From: an uncultured Faecalibacterium sp.
Lineage (GTDB): Bacteria > Bacillota > Clostridia > Oscillospirales > Ruminococcaceae
DNA: 32,709 nt
Assembly: GCA_900551435.1 (NCBI GenBank)
Contig: URVW01000020.1
Span: 1 to 32,709, forward strand
Reading direction: 5' to 3'
Positions 1 through 7,242 of this stretch are shown piece by piece. Under the pieces are notes generated by a model. It made no database searches and was not told where the DNA came from. It saw only the letters and a list, made by a program, of their open reading frames with translations. A program made the position numbers and the translations under genes. The number at the start of each line of letters is the position of its first letter. Positions within the stretch are counted from its first letter, which is position 1.

Positions 1-87
1 AGCGTCCGAGGTGGGGACCCGGCGCAGCGCGCTGGGGAGGGCATGGAATGCCCTTTGCTCGCCAGCGAAAGCTCCCGGAGATGCGGC
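1..87. repeat. GC-rich structured repeat, copy 1 (left end cut by window)
   Basis: This stretch matches the repeats at 19472-19587 and 20930-21045. It holds two local hairpins: one at 18-36 with loop AGC and one at 39-53 with a 6-bp stem and loop GGA. The right arm at 57-76 would pair with a left arm lying outside the window. Compared with copy 2, the middle pair of the first hairpin is G-C instead of C-G, which keeps the stem. It ends about 20 bases before the metG promoter. Confidence 0.85.
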
Positions 88-106
88 CCCGCTTCACGTT
101 TTCCAG

Positions 107-135
107 TTGACAAACCCGTGCTTTTTGCGTATTAT
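107..135 (+). promoter_or_regulatory. Promoter of the metG T-box transcript
   Basis: A perfect -35 TTGACA (107-112) and a -10 TATTAT (130-135) are spaced by 17 bases. The -10 runs into a second overlapping TATAAT (133-138). Transcription should begin near 142, just before a hairpin at 142-163 and the T-box. Confidence 0.85.
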
Positions 136-181
136 AATAGAAAAGGGGTCGTTCTGCCCCTTTGACACACAAAAATTGGCT

Positions 182-443
182 TCGACGAGAAGAGTACGCT
201 TTGTCTGCGCCTGATAGAAAGCCCGAAGGATGGAAGCGGGCAGGCAGCGCAGGGCGGAAGATGGTCTCTGAGCTGCACGGGTGAAGATTTAGCCTGTGAC
301 GGGTGCGCCCGTTACCGCGCGTGGGCTGGCGTCAGGCCAGTGCACAAGGCCGCGCTTGCAAAGGTGCGGCGAAACAAGGTGGTACCACGGAAGTTCAGCT
401 CCCGTCCTTGTCCGGATGTTCCGGCAGGACGGGAGCTTTTTTG
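182..443 (+). promoter_or_regulatory. T-box leader, methionine specifier, upstream of metG
   Basis: This tRNA-sensing leader terminates transcription unless uncharged tRNA-Met is bound. The T-box core AAGGTGGTACCACGG lies at 376-390. The AGTA of the Stem I S-turn is at 193-196, and the opposite strand of the specifier loop offers ATG at 261-263, followed by one G and then the closing stem TCTC. The terminator pairs 397-407 with 427-437 and ends in a run of T to 442. The Met codon agrees with the downstream gene, methionyl-tRNA synthetase. The specifier assignment is inferred from loop position, not from a computed fold. Confidence 0.93.
397..443 (+). terminator. T-box terminator stem before metG
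   Basis: An 11-bp perfect stem (397-407 with 427-437) is capped by a small inner stem CCGG/CCGG and followed by six T. The 5' side overlaps the region that would form the antiterminator with the T-box sequence. Confidence 0.9.
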
Positions 444-479
444 TGACACAGCCACGATAGAAAGGAAGAGCATATCCCC

Positions 480-2483
480 ATGAGTGAGCACAAGACATTT
501 TACATCACCACCCCCATCTACTACCCCAGCGACAAGCTGCACATCGGCCACAGCTACACCACCGTTGCCTGTGACGCGCTGGCACGCTTCAAGCGGATGC
601 AGGGCTACGACGTCATGTTCCTGACCGGCACGGACGAGCACGGCCAGAAGATCCAGGACAAGGCCGCCGACGCCGGCGTGACCCCCAAAGAGTATGTGGA
701 CAAGATCGTTGCCACGGTCAAGGACCTGTGGAAGCTGCTGGATGTCAGCTATGACCGCTTCATCCGCACTACCGACGACTACCACATGGAGAGCTGCCAG
801 AAGATCTTCACCAAGCTGTATGAGCAGGGCGATATCTACAAGGGCGAGTACATCGGCCACTACTGCAAGCCCTGCGAGAGCTTCTGGACCGACAGCCAGC
901 TGGTGGACGGCAAGTGCCCCGACTGCGGCCGCGAGGTCTACGACGCCCACGAGGAAGCCTACTTCTTCAAGACCAGCAAGTATGCCGACCGTCTGCTGAA
1001 GCTCTACGAGGAGAACCCCCAGTTCATCCAGCCCGAGAGCCGCAAGAATGAGATGATCGCCTTCATCAAGCAGGGTCTGCAGGATACCTGCGTCTCCCGC
1101 ACCTCGGTCAAGTGGGGCATTCCTGTTCCCTTCGACCCCAAGCACACCATGTATGTCTGGGTCGATGCCCTGAGCAACTATATCTCCGCGCTGGGCTACG
1201 GCAACGAGACCTATCACGACTACGACAAGTTCTGGCCCGCAGACCTGCACATGGTCGGCAAAGAAATTCTGCGCTTCCACACCATTCTGTGGCCCGCCAT
1301 GCTGATGGCTCTGGACCTGCCGCTGCCCAAGCGGGTGTTCGGCCACGGCTGGCTGCTGATGAACGGCGGCAAGATGTCCAAGTCTGTCGGCAATGTCGTG
1401 GACCCCGTCATCCTCTGCGACCGCTACGGCGTGGACGCCATCCGCTACTTCCTGCTGCGTGAGATCCCCTTCGGCAACGACGGCATGTTCACCAACGAAG
1501 CCCTCATCAACCGCATCAACAGCGATCTGGCAAACGATCTGGGCAACCTGCTCAGCCGCACCGTCGCGATGTGCGAGAAGTACTTCGGCGGCACGGTCCA
1601 CAATGTTGCCGGCACGGACGCCATCGACGCCGAGCTGGAGGGCATGATCAACGGCCTGACCGAGAAGGTCACCGCCGACATGGACAACCTGACCATCCCG
1701 CAGGCTCTGATGGAGATTTTCGCCGTCATCCAGCGCGCCAACAAGTATATCGACGAGACCGCGCCTTGGGCACTGGCCAAGGACGAGGCCAACAAGGAGC
1801 GTCTGGAGAGCGTTCTGTACCACCTGTGCGAGGCTCTGCGCGTGGCCGGCATCCTGCTGAACGCCTATCTGCCCTCCACCGCACCCAAGATGATGGACCA
1901 GCTGGGTCTGGACGCCTCCGCTCTGGACCTGTCCAAGACCGTCTACGGTGCACAGGAGACCTACACCGTCCACAAGGGCGATGCTCTGTTCCCCCGCATC
2001 GACGTCGCCAAGGAGATCGCCCACCTGAAGGAAGAGGACGAGAAGCGCAAGGCCGCTGCCGAAGCTGCCAACAAGGCGAAGGCAGAAGCCGAAGCCGCCA
2101 AGAACGCTCCTGCCGCTGCTGAGGAGAGCGCTGTGGACTTCACCCACGAGCCGGAGATCACCTTCGACGACTTCTGCAAGGTGGAGCTGCGCGTGGCCGA
2201 GGTCCGCGCTTGCGAGAACCTGAAAGAGAGCAAGAAGCTGCTCCACCTGACCGTCTTTGACGGCGAGCGCGAACGCTGCATCCTGTCCGGCATCGCCAAG
2301 TGGTTCAAGCCTGAGGACCTGATCGGCAAGAAGATCGGCATCGTGGCCAACCTTGCTCCCCGTCCCATGATGAAGGGCAAGTACGTCAGCGAGGGCATGA
2401 TCTTTGCGGCCGACACTGCAGACGGCGGCTGCTCCATTGCGTTCTACGGCGACGACACCCCCGTCGGCTCCCGCATCCACTAA
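480..2483 (+). CDS. metG: Methionyl-tRNA synthetase
   Basis: It charges tRNA-Met with methionine using ATP, in the cytoplasm. The 667-residue protein starts at an ATG preceded by AAAGGAAG at 461-468. The class I signature HIGH is at residues 21-24 and KMSKS at 298-302. A zinc knuckle has Cys129, Cys132, Cys146 and Cys149. After the catalytic and anticodon-binding domains an Ala/Lys/Glu-rich linker (about 519-550) leads into a C-terminal EMAP/Trbp111-like tRNA-binding domain (about 553-667), the usual dimeric bacterial form. It is the first gene of a tight set with the EamA and TatD genes. Expression should follow methionine charging through the T-box leader. Identity is very secure. Confidence 0.97.
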   Translation: MSEHKTFYITTPIYYPSDKLHIGHSYTTVACDALARFKRMQGYDVMFLTGTDEHGQKIQDKAADAGVTPKEYVDKIVATVKDLWKLLDVSYDRFIRTTDDYHMESCQKIFTKLYEQGDIYKGEYIGHYCKPCESFWTDSQLVDGKCPDCGREVYDAHEEAYFFKTSKYADRLLKLYEENPQFIQPESRKNEMIAFIKQGLQDTCVSRTSVKWGIPVPFDPKHTMYVWVDALSNYISALGYGNETYHDYDKFWPADLHMVGKEILRFHTILWPAMLMALDLPLPKRVFGHGWLLMNGGKMSKSVGNVVDPVILCDRYGVDAIRYFLLREIPFGNDGMFTNEALINRINSDLANDLGNLLSRTVAMCEKYFGGTVHNVAGTDAIDAELEGMINGLTEKVTADMDNLTIPQALMEIFAVIQRANKYIDETAPWALAKDEANKERLESVLYHLCEALRVAGILLNAYLPSTAPKMMDQLGLDASALDLSKTVYGAQETYTVHKGDALFPRIDVAKEIAHLKEEDEKRKAAAEAANKAKAEAEAAKNAPAAAEESAVDFTHEPEITFDDFCKVELRVAEVRACENLKESKKLLHLTVFDGERERCILSGIAKWFKPEDLIGKKIGIVANLAPRPMMKGKYVSEGMIFAADTADGGCSIAFYGDDTPVGSRIH

Positions 2484-2489
2484 GCAGCC

Positions 2490-3449
2490 ATGAAACAAAC
2501 TACTTCTGCGGCCCGCAGCGAGAAACTGGACGTTCTGTTCGGCACGCCGGTCTTTGCGGTGGTCATTGCAATCCTCTGCAACGCCATGTGGGGTTCCGCA
2601 TTCCCGTTTATCAAAATGGGCTACCGGCTGTTTGCCATTGAAACTTCCGACACGGCATCCATCCTCTGCTTTGCGGGCATCCGGTTCATGCTGGGCAGTC
2701 TGCTGGTGCTGGCGGGTTCCGTCGCGCTGGAAGGAAAGCTTCCGGCTCTCCCGCGCGGAAAAGTGTTCGCCGAGTGCTGTGCGCTGGGTCTGTGGCAGAC
2801 CTGTGCGCAGTATGCGTTTTACTATTCCGCCGTCGCCCTGCTGACGGGCGCGTTCGGCGGCATCCTGAACAGCACCCAGAGCTTTCTGGGCGTCATCTTC
2901 GCGCATTTCCTCTACGGCGATGCCGACCGGATGACCCCTGCCAAGGCACTGGGCTGTGTGCTCGGCTTTGCGGGCGTGCTGGTGGGGACCATCGGCAACC
3001 ACGGCGGCGGCAGCGCCTTTGGCATTTTCGCCATGCTGCTGGCAACGGTCATCTTTACGCTGGCCGGTCCGTGGAACAAGTCCGTGACCAAAAAGGCGGA
3101 CAGCTTCGCGGTCTGTTTCCTGAACCTGTTCGTGGGCGGCGCGGCGCTGCTGCTCATCGGCCTTGCCATGGGCGGGCGGCTGGGCCGCGTGACCCCTGCC
3201 GGTGTGGCGGACCTCCTCTATCTGGCCTTCATCTGCGGGGCCGGCTATGTCATCTGGGCGCTGCTCATGAAGAACAACCCGGTCAGCCGCATCGCGATCT
3301 TCGGGTTCGTGAACCCGGTGGTGAACGTGTTCCTCAGCGCTCTGCTGAACGGTGAGCCGCTCTTCCGCTGGCAGTACGTCGGTGCGCTGGTGCTGGTCTG
3401 CATCGGCATCTGGCTGGTGAACAAGGCCCCGAAAAAGGAGACGCTATGA
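2490..3449 (+). CDS. EamA/DMT-family membrane transporter
   Basis: This 319-residue, very hydrophobic protein carries two EamA-type halves, with about ten membrane segments and a Lys-rich cytoplasmic C-terminus (NKAPKKETL). Members of the drug/metabolite transporter superfamily usually export amino acids or other small metabolites; the substrate cannot be read from sequence. The ATG follows the metG stop by six bases, and no clear ribosome site is visible before it, so translation is probably coupled to metG. It overlaps tatD by four bases (ATGA). In many Firmicutes metG is directly followed by tatD, so this gene looks inserted between them. Because it shares the transcript, it should also respond to the Met T-box. 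Confidence 0.85.
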   Translation: MKQTTSAARSEKLDVLFGTPVFAVVIAILCNAMWGSAFPFIKMGYRLFAIETSDTASILCFAGIRFMLGSLLVLAGSVALEGKLPALPRGKVFAECCALGLWQTCAQYAFYYSAVALLTGAFGGILNSTQSFLGVIFAHFLYGDADRMTPAKALGCVLGFAGVLVGTIGNHGGGSAFGIFAMLLATVIFTLAGPWNKSVTKKADSFAVCFLNLFVGGAALLLIGLAMGGRLGRVTPAGVADLLYLAFICGAGYVIWALLMKNNPVSRIAIFGFVNPVVNVFLSALLNGEPLFRWQYVGALVLVCIGIWLVNKAPKKETL

Positions 3450-4276
3450 CCGGACCCATTTTTGACACCCACGCGCACTACAGCGCCCGCGCCTTTGACG
3501 CAGACCGCTTCGCGCTGCTGGACCGTCTGCCCGAACAGGGCGTGGTCGGCGTCTGCGAACAGGCCACCCATTCGGGCGACGCCCCCAAGGTGCTGGAACT
3601 GGCCCACCGCTATCCGTGGGTCGTGGCCGCCATCGGCATCCACCCCGAAAGCCTCTTGGCTCCCGAGGACTGCGGCGAGGACGGCCCCGCGCCGACCGTT
3701 TCCGTCTACGGCGGAGACTGGGCCGCAGAGATGCGCGCCCTTGCCCCCTACTACGACGACCCGAAGGTGGTCGCCGTCGGCGAATGCGGGCTGGATTACC
3801 ACTGGCCGGTCCCGAAGGACGCTCAGCTGGCCCTGTTCGAAGCCGAGATCAAACTGGCGCTGGAACTGGACAAGCCGATCATCGTCCACGACCGGAATGC
3901 GCACGCCGATGTATACGCCCTGTTGAAAAAATACCAGCCGAAGGGCATCGTCCACTGTTATTCCGGCAGCGCCGACGATGCGCTCTGGCTGGCCAAGCAG
4001 GGCCTGTATTTCGGGTTCGGCGGGGCCTGTACCTTCAAGGGGGCCAAGCGGGCTGCCAAGGCCATCGCGGCCCTTCCGCTGGAGCAGATCGTTCTCGAAA
4101 CGGACTGCCCCTACATGGCCCCGGAACCGGTCCGCGGGACCCGCTGCGACAGCTCTCTCATCCGCTATGTGGGAGAATCTATCGCGCAGGTCAAGGGCGT
4201 TCCGGCCGAAGAGGTGTTCCGCGTTACCTGCGAGAACGCAAGAGCGGTCTATGGCTTACCCTCTCAGTCGCGCTGA
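3446..4276 (+). CDS. TatD family metal-dependent hydrolase
   Basis: TatD proteins are TIM-barrel metal-dependent DNases linked to DNA quality control. The 276-residue protein has the expected metal ligands: His9 and His11 in the DTHAH motif, Glu113 (GECGLDYHW), His148 (IIVHDRN), His170 (VHCYSGS) and Asp220 (ETDCPYMAPEP). The ATG overlaps the stop of the previous gene, with AAAAAGGAG just upstream. The last residues (LPSQSR) and the stop codon are supplied by a half copy of a repeat element that begins at 4258, so the natural C-terminus may have been replaced by the insertion. The catalytic core is complete. Confidence 0.93.
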   Translation: MTGPIFDTHAHYSARAFDADRFALLDRLPEQGVVGVCEQATHSGDAPKVLELAHRYPWVVAAIGIHPESLLAPEDCGEDGPAPTVSVYGGDWAAEMRALAPYYDDPKVVAVGECGLDYHWPVPKDAQLALFEAEIKLALELDKPIIVHDRNAHADVYALLKKYQPKGIVHCYSGSADDALWLAKQGLYFGFGGACTFKGAKRAAKAIAALPLEQIVLETDCPYMAPEPVRGTRCDSSLIRYVGESIAQVKGVPAEEVFRVTCENARAVYGLPSQSR

Positions 4277-4331
4277 CGCGCGCCAGCTCCCCCAAAGGGA
4301 GAGCCATTGGCAGGTCGGGTAACCCCTGCTG
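4258..4331. repeat. Half copy of inverted-repeat (MITE-like) element
   Basis: The sequence begins with the CTCTCAGTC motif, contains a CAGCTCCCCC...GGGAGAGCC hairpin, and runs to AACCCCTGCTG. It matches the reverse complement of the right arm of the element at 30221-30527 and resembles the left arm of 7062-7196. No second arm follows. It overlaps the 3' end of tatD. Confidence 0.75.
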
Positions 4332-4405
4332 ACTGCTTAGGCCCAATAGGACGCAAAAGCGTAGGCTTCGCACTCATTGTCAGGCACAGAGTTCATCTGT
4401 TTCTG

Positions 4406-4411
4406 TATAAA
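4406..4411 (+). promoter_or_regulatory. Possible -10 box for the 4454 gene
   Basis: TATAAA at 4406-4411 sits about 43 bases before the ATG. A TTGTCA at 4377-4382 is too far (23 bases) to be a normal -35. The gene is separated from tatD by a repeat, so its own promoter is plausible, but the evidence is weak. Confidence 0.35.
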
Positions 4412-4453
4412 TTCAACTTAAAACTACAAATCGTCAATAAGGAGATCTCATTT

Positions 4454-4687
4454 ATGAAAGCTCGTATTCCGCAGCACCGCGAATTCATCATCAACTTCCC
4501 CGACACCGTCGATCAGGCAAAGGCCAACGAGGGCTGGGCAAAGCTGCAGCAGATCGTTGAGGACTACAAGAAGTCCCACAACGGCGCTTCCGTCTACGCT
4601 CCCACCTTCATCGAGGACTGCGAGGCCGACGTGAAGAAGCTTCAGGAAGAGTACGGCTTCGAGTACACCGTCGAGTACGTCAAGTAA
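4454..4687 (+). CDS. Small conserved-looking cytoplasmic protein, unknown function
   Basis: This 77-residue acidic protein starts at an ATG with a strong AAGGAGA site at 4439-4445, which decides the start over longer upstream readings. It has no membrane segment, signal peptide or Cys pair; one Cys lies in the motif EDCEADVKKLQEEYGF. Predicted content is a helix, a loop (KKSHNGASVYAPTFIED), a second helix and a short strand (EYTVEYVK). Codon choice is as strongly biased as in metG, suggesting high expression. It has its own strong terminator. I do not recognise the family and assign no function. Confidence 0.75.
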   Translation: MKARIPQHREFIINFPDTVDQAKANEGWAKLQQIVEDYKKSHNGASVYAPTFIEDCEADVKKLQEEYGFEYTVEYVK

Positions 4688-4714
4688 TTTTTCCGCTAAA
4701 AATACAGCTTGCAA

Positions 4715-4766
4715 AAAAAGGAGCAGAGCGCTTTGGCCGGTCGGCCGGGGCGTCCTGCTCCTTTTG
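4715..4766. terminator. Bidirectional terminator between convergent genes
   Basis: AAAAGGAGCAG (4716-4726) pairs with CTGCTCCTTTT (4755-4765), enclosing an inner GGCCGG/CCGG stem. A-rich and T-rich flanks let it serve both the 4454 gene and the GNAT gene ending at 4770. Confidence 0.85.
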
Positions 4767-4769
4767 TTG

Positions 4770-5246
4770 TCAGCCTAAAGCTGATTCTTTCAACTCCATG
4801 TTGATCGATTTCTCCGTGAACCCGTACTTCCGATACATTTCATAGGCCAGTCGGTTTTTGGCATTCACTTGCAATTCGATCGTATCATACCCTTTTTCCT
4901 GCTTGAGCTGTTTCACCTTTTCAAAGAATAGGTGTCCAATTCCTTTTCCGCGATATTTCTCATCGATCGCCATTGTGCTGATGAACAAGACATCTTTCGT
5001 GACCTGCGCAGGGCTTTCCACATGACGTTTCATAAGTTCCAGAATCCCAACAACCACGCCATCGGCTTCGGCCACATACCAATTTCCGTCCTTTAAGATA
5101 GCTTCAAACATATCCATCGTGATCAAGGGACTGACCGGTTTGTAAACATCCGGTCTCCACTCGACATGGAGCTGCTGGACCTGATCCATGATTTGGGAAA
5201 CTCTTTCGTAGTCCTGTAATCTGGGCAAACGAACTATCACTTCCAT
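4770..5246 (-). CDS. GNAT family N-acetyltransferase
   Basis: GNAT enzymes transfer an acetyl group from acetyl-CoA to an amine on a small molecule or protein. The 158-residue protein has a single GNAT fold with the acetyl-CoA pyrophosphate loop RGKGIG at residues 99-104 after a strand VLFISTMAID, and a C-terminal NRLAYEMYRKYGF motif typical of the family. It starts one base after the stop of the ABC ATPase gene, with a GGAGG site inside that gene, so it is the last gene of the trp transporter operon by position. Its base composition is clearly lower in GC than its neighbours, which suggests recent acquisition. The substrate is unknown. Confidence 0.88.
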   Translation of the reverse strand: MEVIVRLPRLQDYERVSQIMDQVQQLHVEWRPDVYKPVSPLITMDMFEAILKDGNWYVAEADGVVVGILELMKRHVESPAQVTKDVLFISTMAIDEKYRGKGIGHLFFEKVKQLKQEKGYDTIELQVNAKNRLAYEMYRKYGFTEKSINMELKESALG

Positions 5247-5247
5247 A

Positions 5248-6072
5248 TCAATTATCTGCCTCCACCTTGCTGAGCAGGATGCGGTCGTTGTCGAGCGCCT
5301 TGCCCGCGTTCTCGCGGAACTTTTCCAGCAGATCGTCCACAGTCATCTGGCTGCGGGCCTCGCCCTTGACGTCGAACACGATGCGTCCGGCATCCATCAT
5401 CAGGGTGCGGTTGCCCAGCTCAAGGGCCTGATGCATATTGTGAGTGACCATCAGGCAGGTGATCTTCTTTTCGGCGACGATGCTCTTGGTCAGGTCGAGG
5501 ACCTTTTCTGCCGTGGCAGGGTCCAGCGCGGCGGTGTGCTCGTCGAGCAGGAGCAGCTTCGGCGTCACGAGGGTCGCCATCAGCAGGGTCAGCGCCTGAC
5601 GCTGACCGCCGGACAGCAGACCCACCGGCTGCTTCATCCGGTCCTCAAGACCCATATCCAGCAGGGCCAGCTTTTCGCGGAACAGCTCCTTATCTTTGCG
5701 GGAGATGCGCGAGAAGATGGCGTGCGGTGCTGTGCCCGCCCGCAGATAGGCCAGTGCGAGGTTCTCCTCGATGGTCATGTTCGGAGCCGTGCCCTTGAGC
5801 GGGTCCTGAAACAGGTGGCCGATGACCCGGCTGCGCTCAAATTCGGGCGCGAAGGTGATGTTCTGCCCGCCCAGCACGATGCTGCCTTCGTCGGCGATGA
5901 AGCCGCCGGTGATGGCGTTGAACAGGGTGGATTTGCCCGCGCCGTTCGAGCCGACGATGGTGGCGAAATCGCCCGCTTCCATCTTCAGGCTGACGCCGTT
6001 CAGCGCCACTTTTTCGTTCACCGTGCCGGGGTTGAAGGTCTTATGCAGATTGTTCAGTTCCAGCATTTCCAT
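5248..6072 (-). CDS. trpZ: ABC transporter ATPase of a TrpXYZ-type importer
   Basis: This 274-residue ATP-binding subunit powers uptake through the adjacent permease. The Walker A motif GSNGAGKST spans residues 41-49, the ABC signature LSGGQ spans 153-157, and the Walker B Asp177-Glu178 (LLLLDEH) is followed by a His-loop region (MVTHNMHQAL). It belongs to the uncharacterised-transport ATPases (COG1101) that pair with COG4120 permeases and COG2984 binding proteins. Comparative genomics in Firmicutes linked these to tryptophan and named them TrpXYZ. The ATG lies one base after the permease stop, with AAAGGAG inside trpY. Specificity for tryptophan here rests on the T-box specifier, so the gene symbol is an inference. 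Confidence 0.85.
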   Translation of the reverse strand: MEMLELNNLHKTFNPGTVNEKVALNGVSLKMEAGDFATIVGSNGAGKSTLFNAITGGFIADEGSIVLGGQNITFAPEFERSRVIGHLFQDPLKGTAPNMTIEENLALAYLRAGTAPHAIFSRISRKDKELFREKLALLDMGLEDRMKQPVGLLSGGQRQALTLLMATLVTPKLLLLDEHTAALDPATAEKVLDLTKSIVAEKKITCLMVTHNMHQALELGNRTLMMDAGRIVFDVKGEARSQMTVDDLLEKFRENAGKALDNDRILLSKVEADN

Positions 6073-6073
6073 C

Positions 6074-6997
6074 TCAGACCGTCTCCTTTCTGGCCGCGTG
6101 CTTCCGCTTTTCGAACGCCAAACGGGACTGGATGGCCGGCATCGAGATGGCCACCGCCACGATGAGGGCCGAAACGAGCTTCATAGCCGCCGCCGGGACA
6201 TTGAACCGCAGAGCCACCGCCACGATGAAGCGGTACAGGCAGCTGCCGAACACGACGCCCAGCACCCGGCGCACCATGGTGCGCTTACCCACCAGCGTCT
6301 CGCCGATGATGAGGGACGCCAGCGCGATGGTCACCATGCCCGTGCCGACGTTGATATCACAGCTCTTCTGATACTGGGCCAGCAGACCGCCGGACAGGGC
6401 CGTGAGCGCACCGGAGATGCACAGGCCCACCGTGATGGTGAAGGCCGGGTTGATGCTCGATGCCCGCACCATGGCCGCGTTGTCGCCGGTCGCACGGATG
6501 GACAGGCCCAGCCGGGTCCCGAGGAAGCCCACCATGCCAGCGCCCGCCAGCGTGATGACCACCGCCGCCAGCACCAGCTTATACCAGCCGCCCGTAAAGC
6601 TCAGCGCCGTTTTTGCCAGCGAGAACACGGTATCCGTCTTGACCAGCGAGAGCGTAGACGAAAAGCCCATGACCGCCAGATTGATGGTGTACAGGCCGGT
6701 GTTCACGATGATGCCCGCCATGATGCTCTCGACGCCCAGCCGCGTCTGCAAAAACGCCGTGACGAAGCCGGAACACACGCCCGCCGCCATAGCCGCCGCC
6801 AGCGCGAGGAAGGGGTGGCCGGTCAGCGCGACCTGACAGGCCACCGCACAGCCCAGCGTGAAGCAGCCGTCGGTGGACAGGTCTGCAATGTTCAGGATGG
6901 AATAGCTCAGAAACAGCGCCAGCGCGACAAGGGCGTAGATGCAGCCCAGTTCCAGCGCGGTCTGGATCACGTTGAGCGAAAAGATACTCGCCAGCAT
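6074..6997 (-). CDS. trpY: ABC transporter permease of a TrpXYZ-type importer
   Basis: This is an integral membrane permease of 307 residues with about eight or nine hydrophobic segments, of the branched-chain amino acid/sugar permease type (COG4120). The start is the ATG at 6997, because an AAAGGAG lies eight bases upstream; a longer in-frame reading to 7057 would run into the intergenic hairpin. Typical family features include the cytoplasmic loop LGLSIRATGDNAAMVRA, which contacts the ATPase. It is separated from the binding-protein gene by a strong inverted-repeat element, and is tightly coupled to the ATPase gene downstream. Confidence 0.88.
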   Translation of the reverse strand: MLASIFSLNVIQTALELGCIYALVALALFLSYSILNIADLSTDGCFTLGCAVACQVALTGHPFLALAAAMAAGVCSGFVTAFLQTRLGVESIMAGIIVNTGLYTINLAVMGFSSTLSLVKTDTVFSLAKTALSFTGGWYKLVLAAVVITLAGAGMVGFLGTRLGLSIRATGDNAAMVRASSINPAFTITVGLCISGALTALSGGLLAQYQKSCDINVGTGMVTIALASLIIGETLVGKRTMVRRVLGVVFGSCLYRFIVAVALRFNVPAAAMKLVSALIVAVAISMPAIQSRLAFEKRKHAARKETV

Positions 6998-7036
6998 GGT
7001 AGATGCTCCTTTTGTTGAGATGTGTATAAATACTCC

Positions 7037-7217
7037 CAAAGGGTAGGCCGTTCTCAATACAACCTCTCAGTCTCACTCCGTTCGACAGCTCCCCTGATAG
7101 GGGAGCCTTTGGCAGAACGAAAAACGTTCCCGTTTTGCCAAGGCCTCTCCTATCAGGAGAGGTGGCATCGCGCAAGCGATGACGGAGAGGTTCTATCAAA
7201 AAACAGCCTACCCTTTG
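7037..7217. repeat. Inverted-repeat (MITE-like) element between trpX and trpY
   Basis: The core 7062-7196 begins AACCTCTCAGTC and ends GGAGAGGTT, with two arms carrying CTCCCCTGATAGGGGAG and CTCCTATCAGGAG hairpins. Outside it, a perfect 12-bp inverted repeat (CAAAGGGTAGGC at 7037-7048 and its complement at 7206-7217) extends the structure to about 180 bases. It has no ORF. In the minus-strand operon transcript it would form a large hairpin between the binding-protein and permease cistrons. Confidence 0.8.
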
Positions 7218-7242
7218 ATTCCGGTCTTTGCCGGTCGATTCT

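Noticed and set aside
312..3002. Long minus-strand ORF of 896 codons opposite metG and the EamA gene
   Set aside because: It is an antisense shadow of GC-rich coding DNA: no ribosome site, it crosses a T-box and two real genes, and its composition is unlike a protein family.
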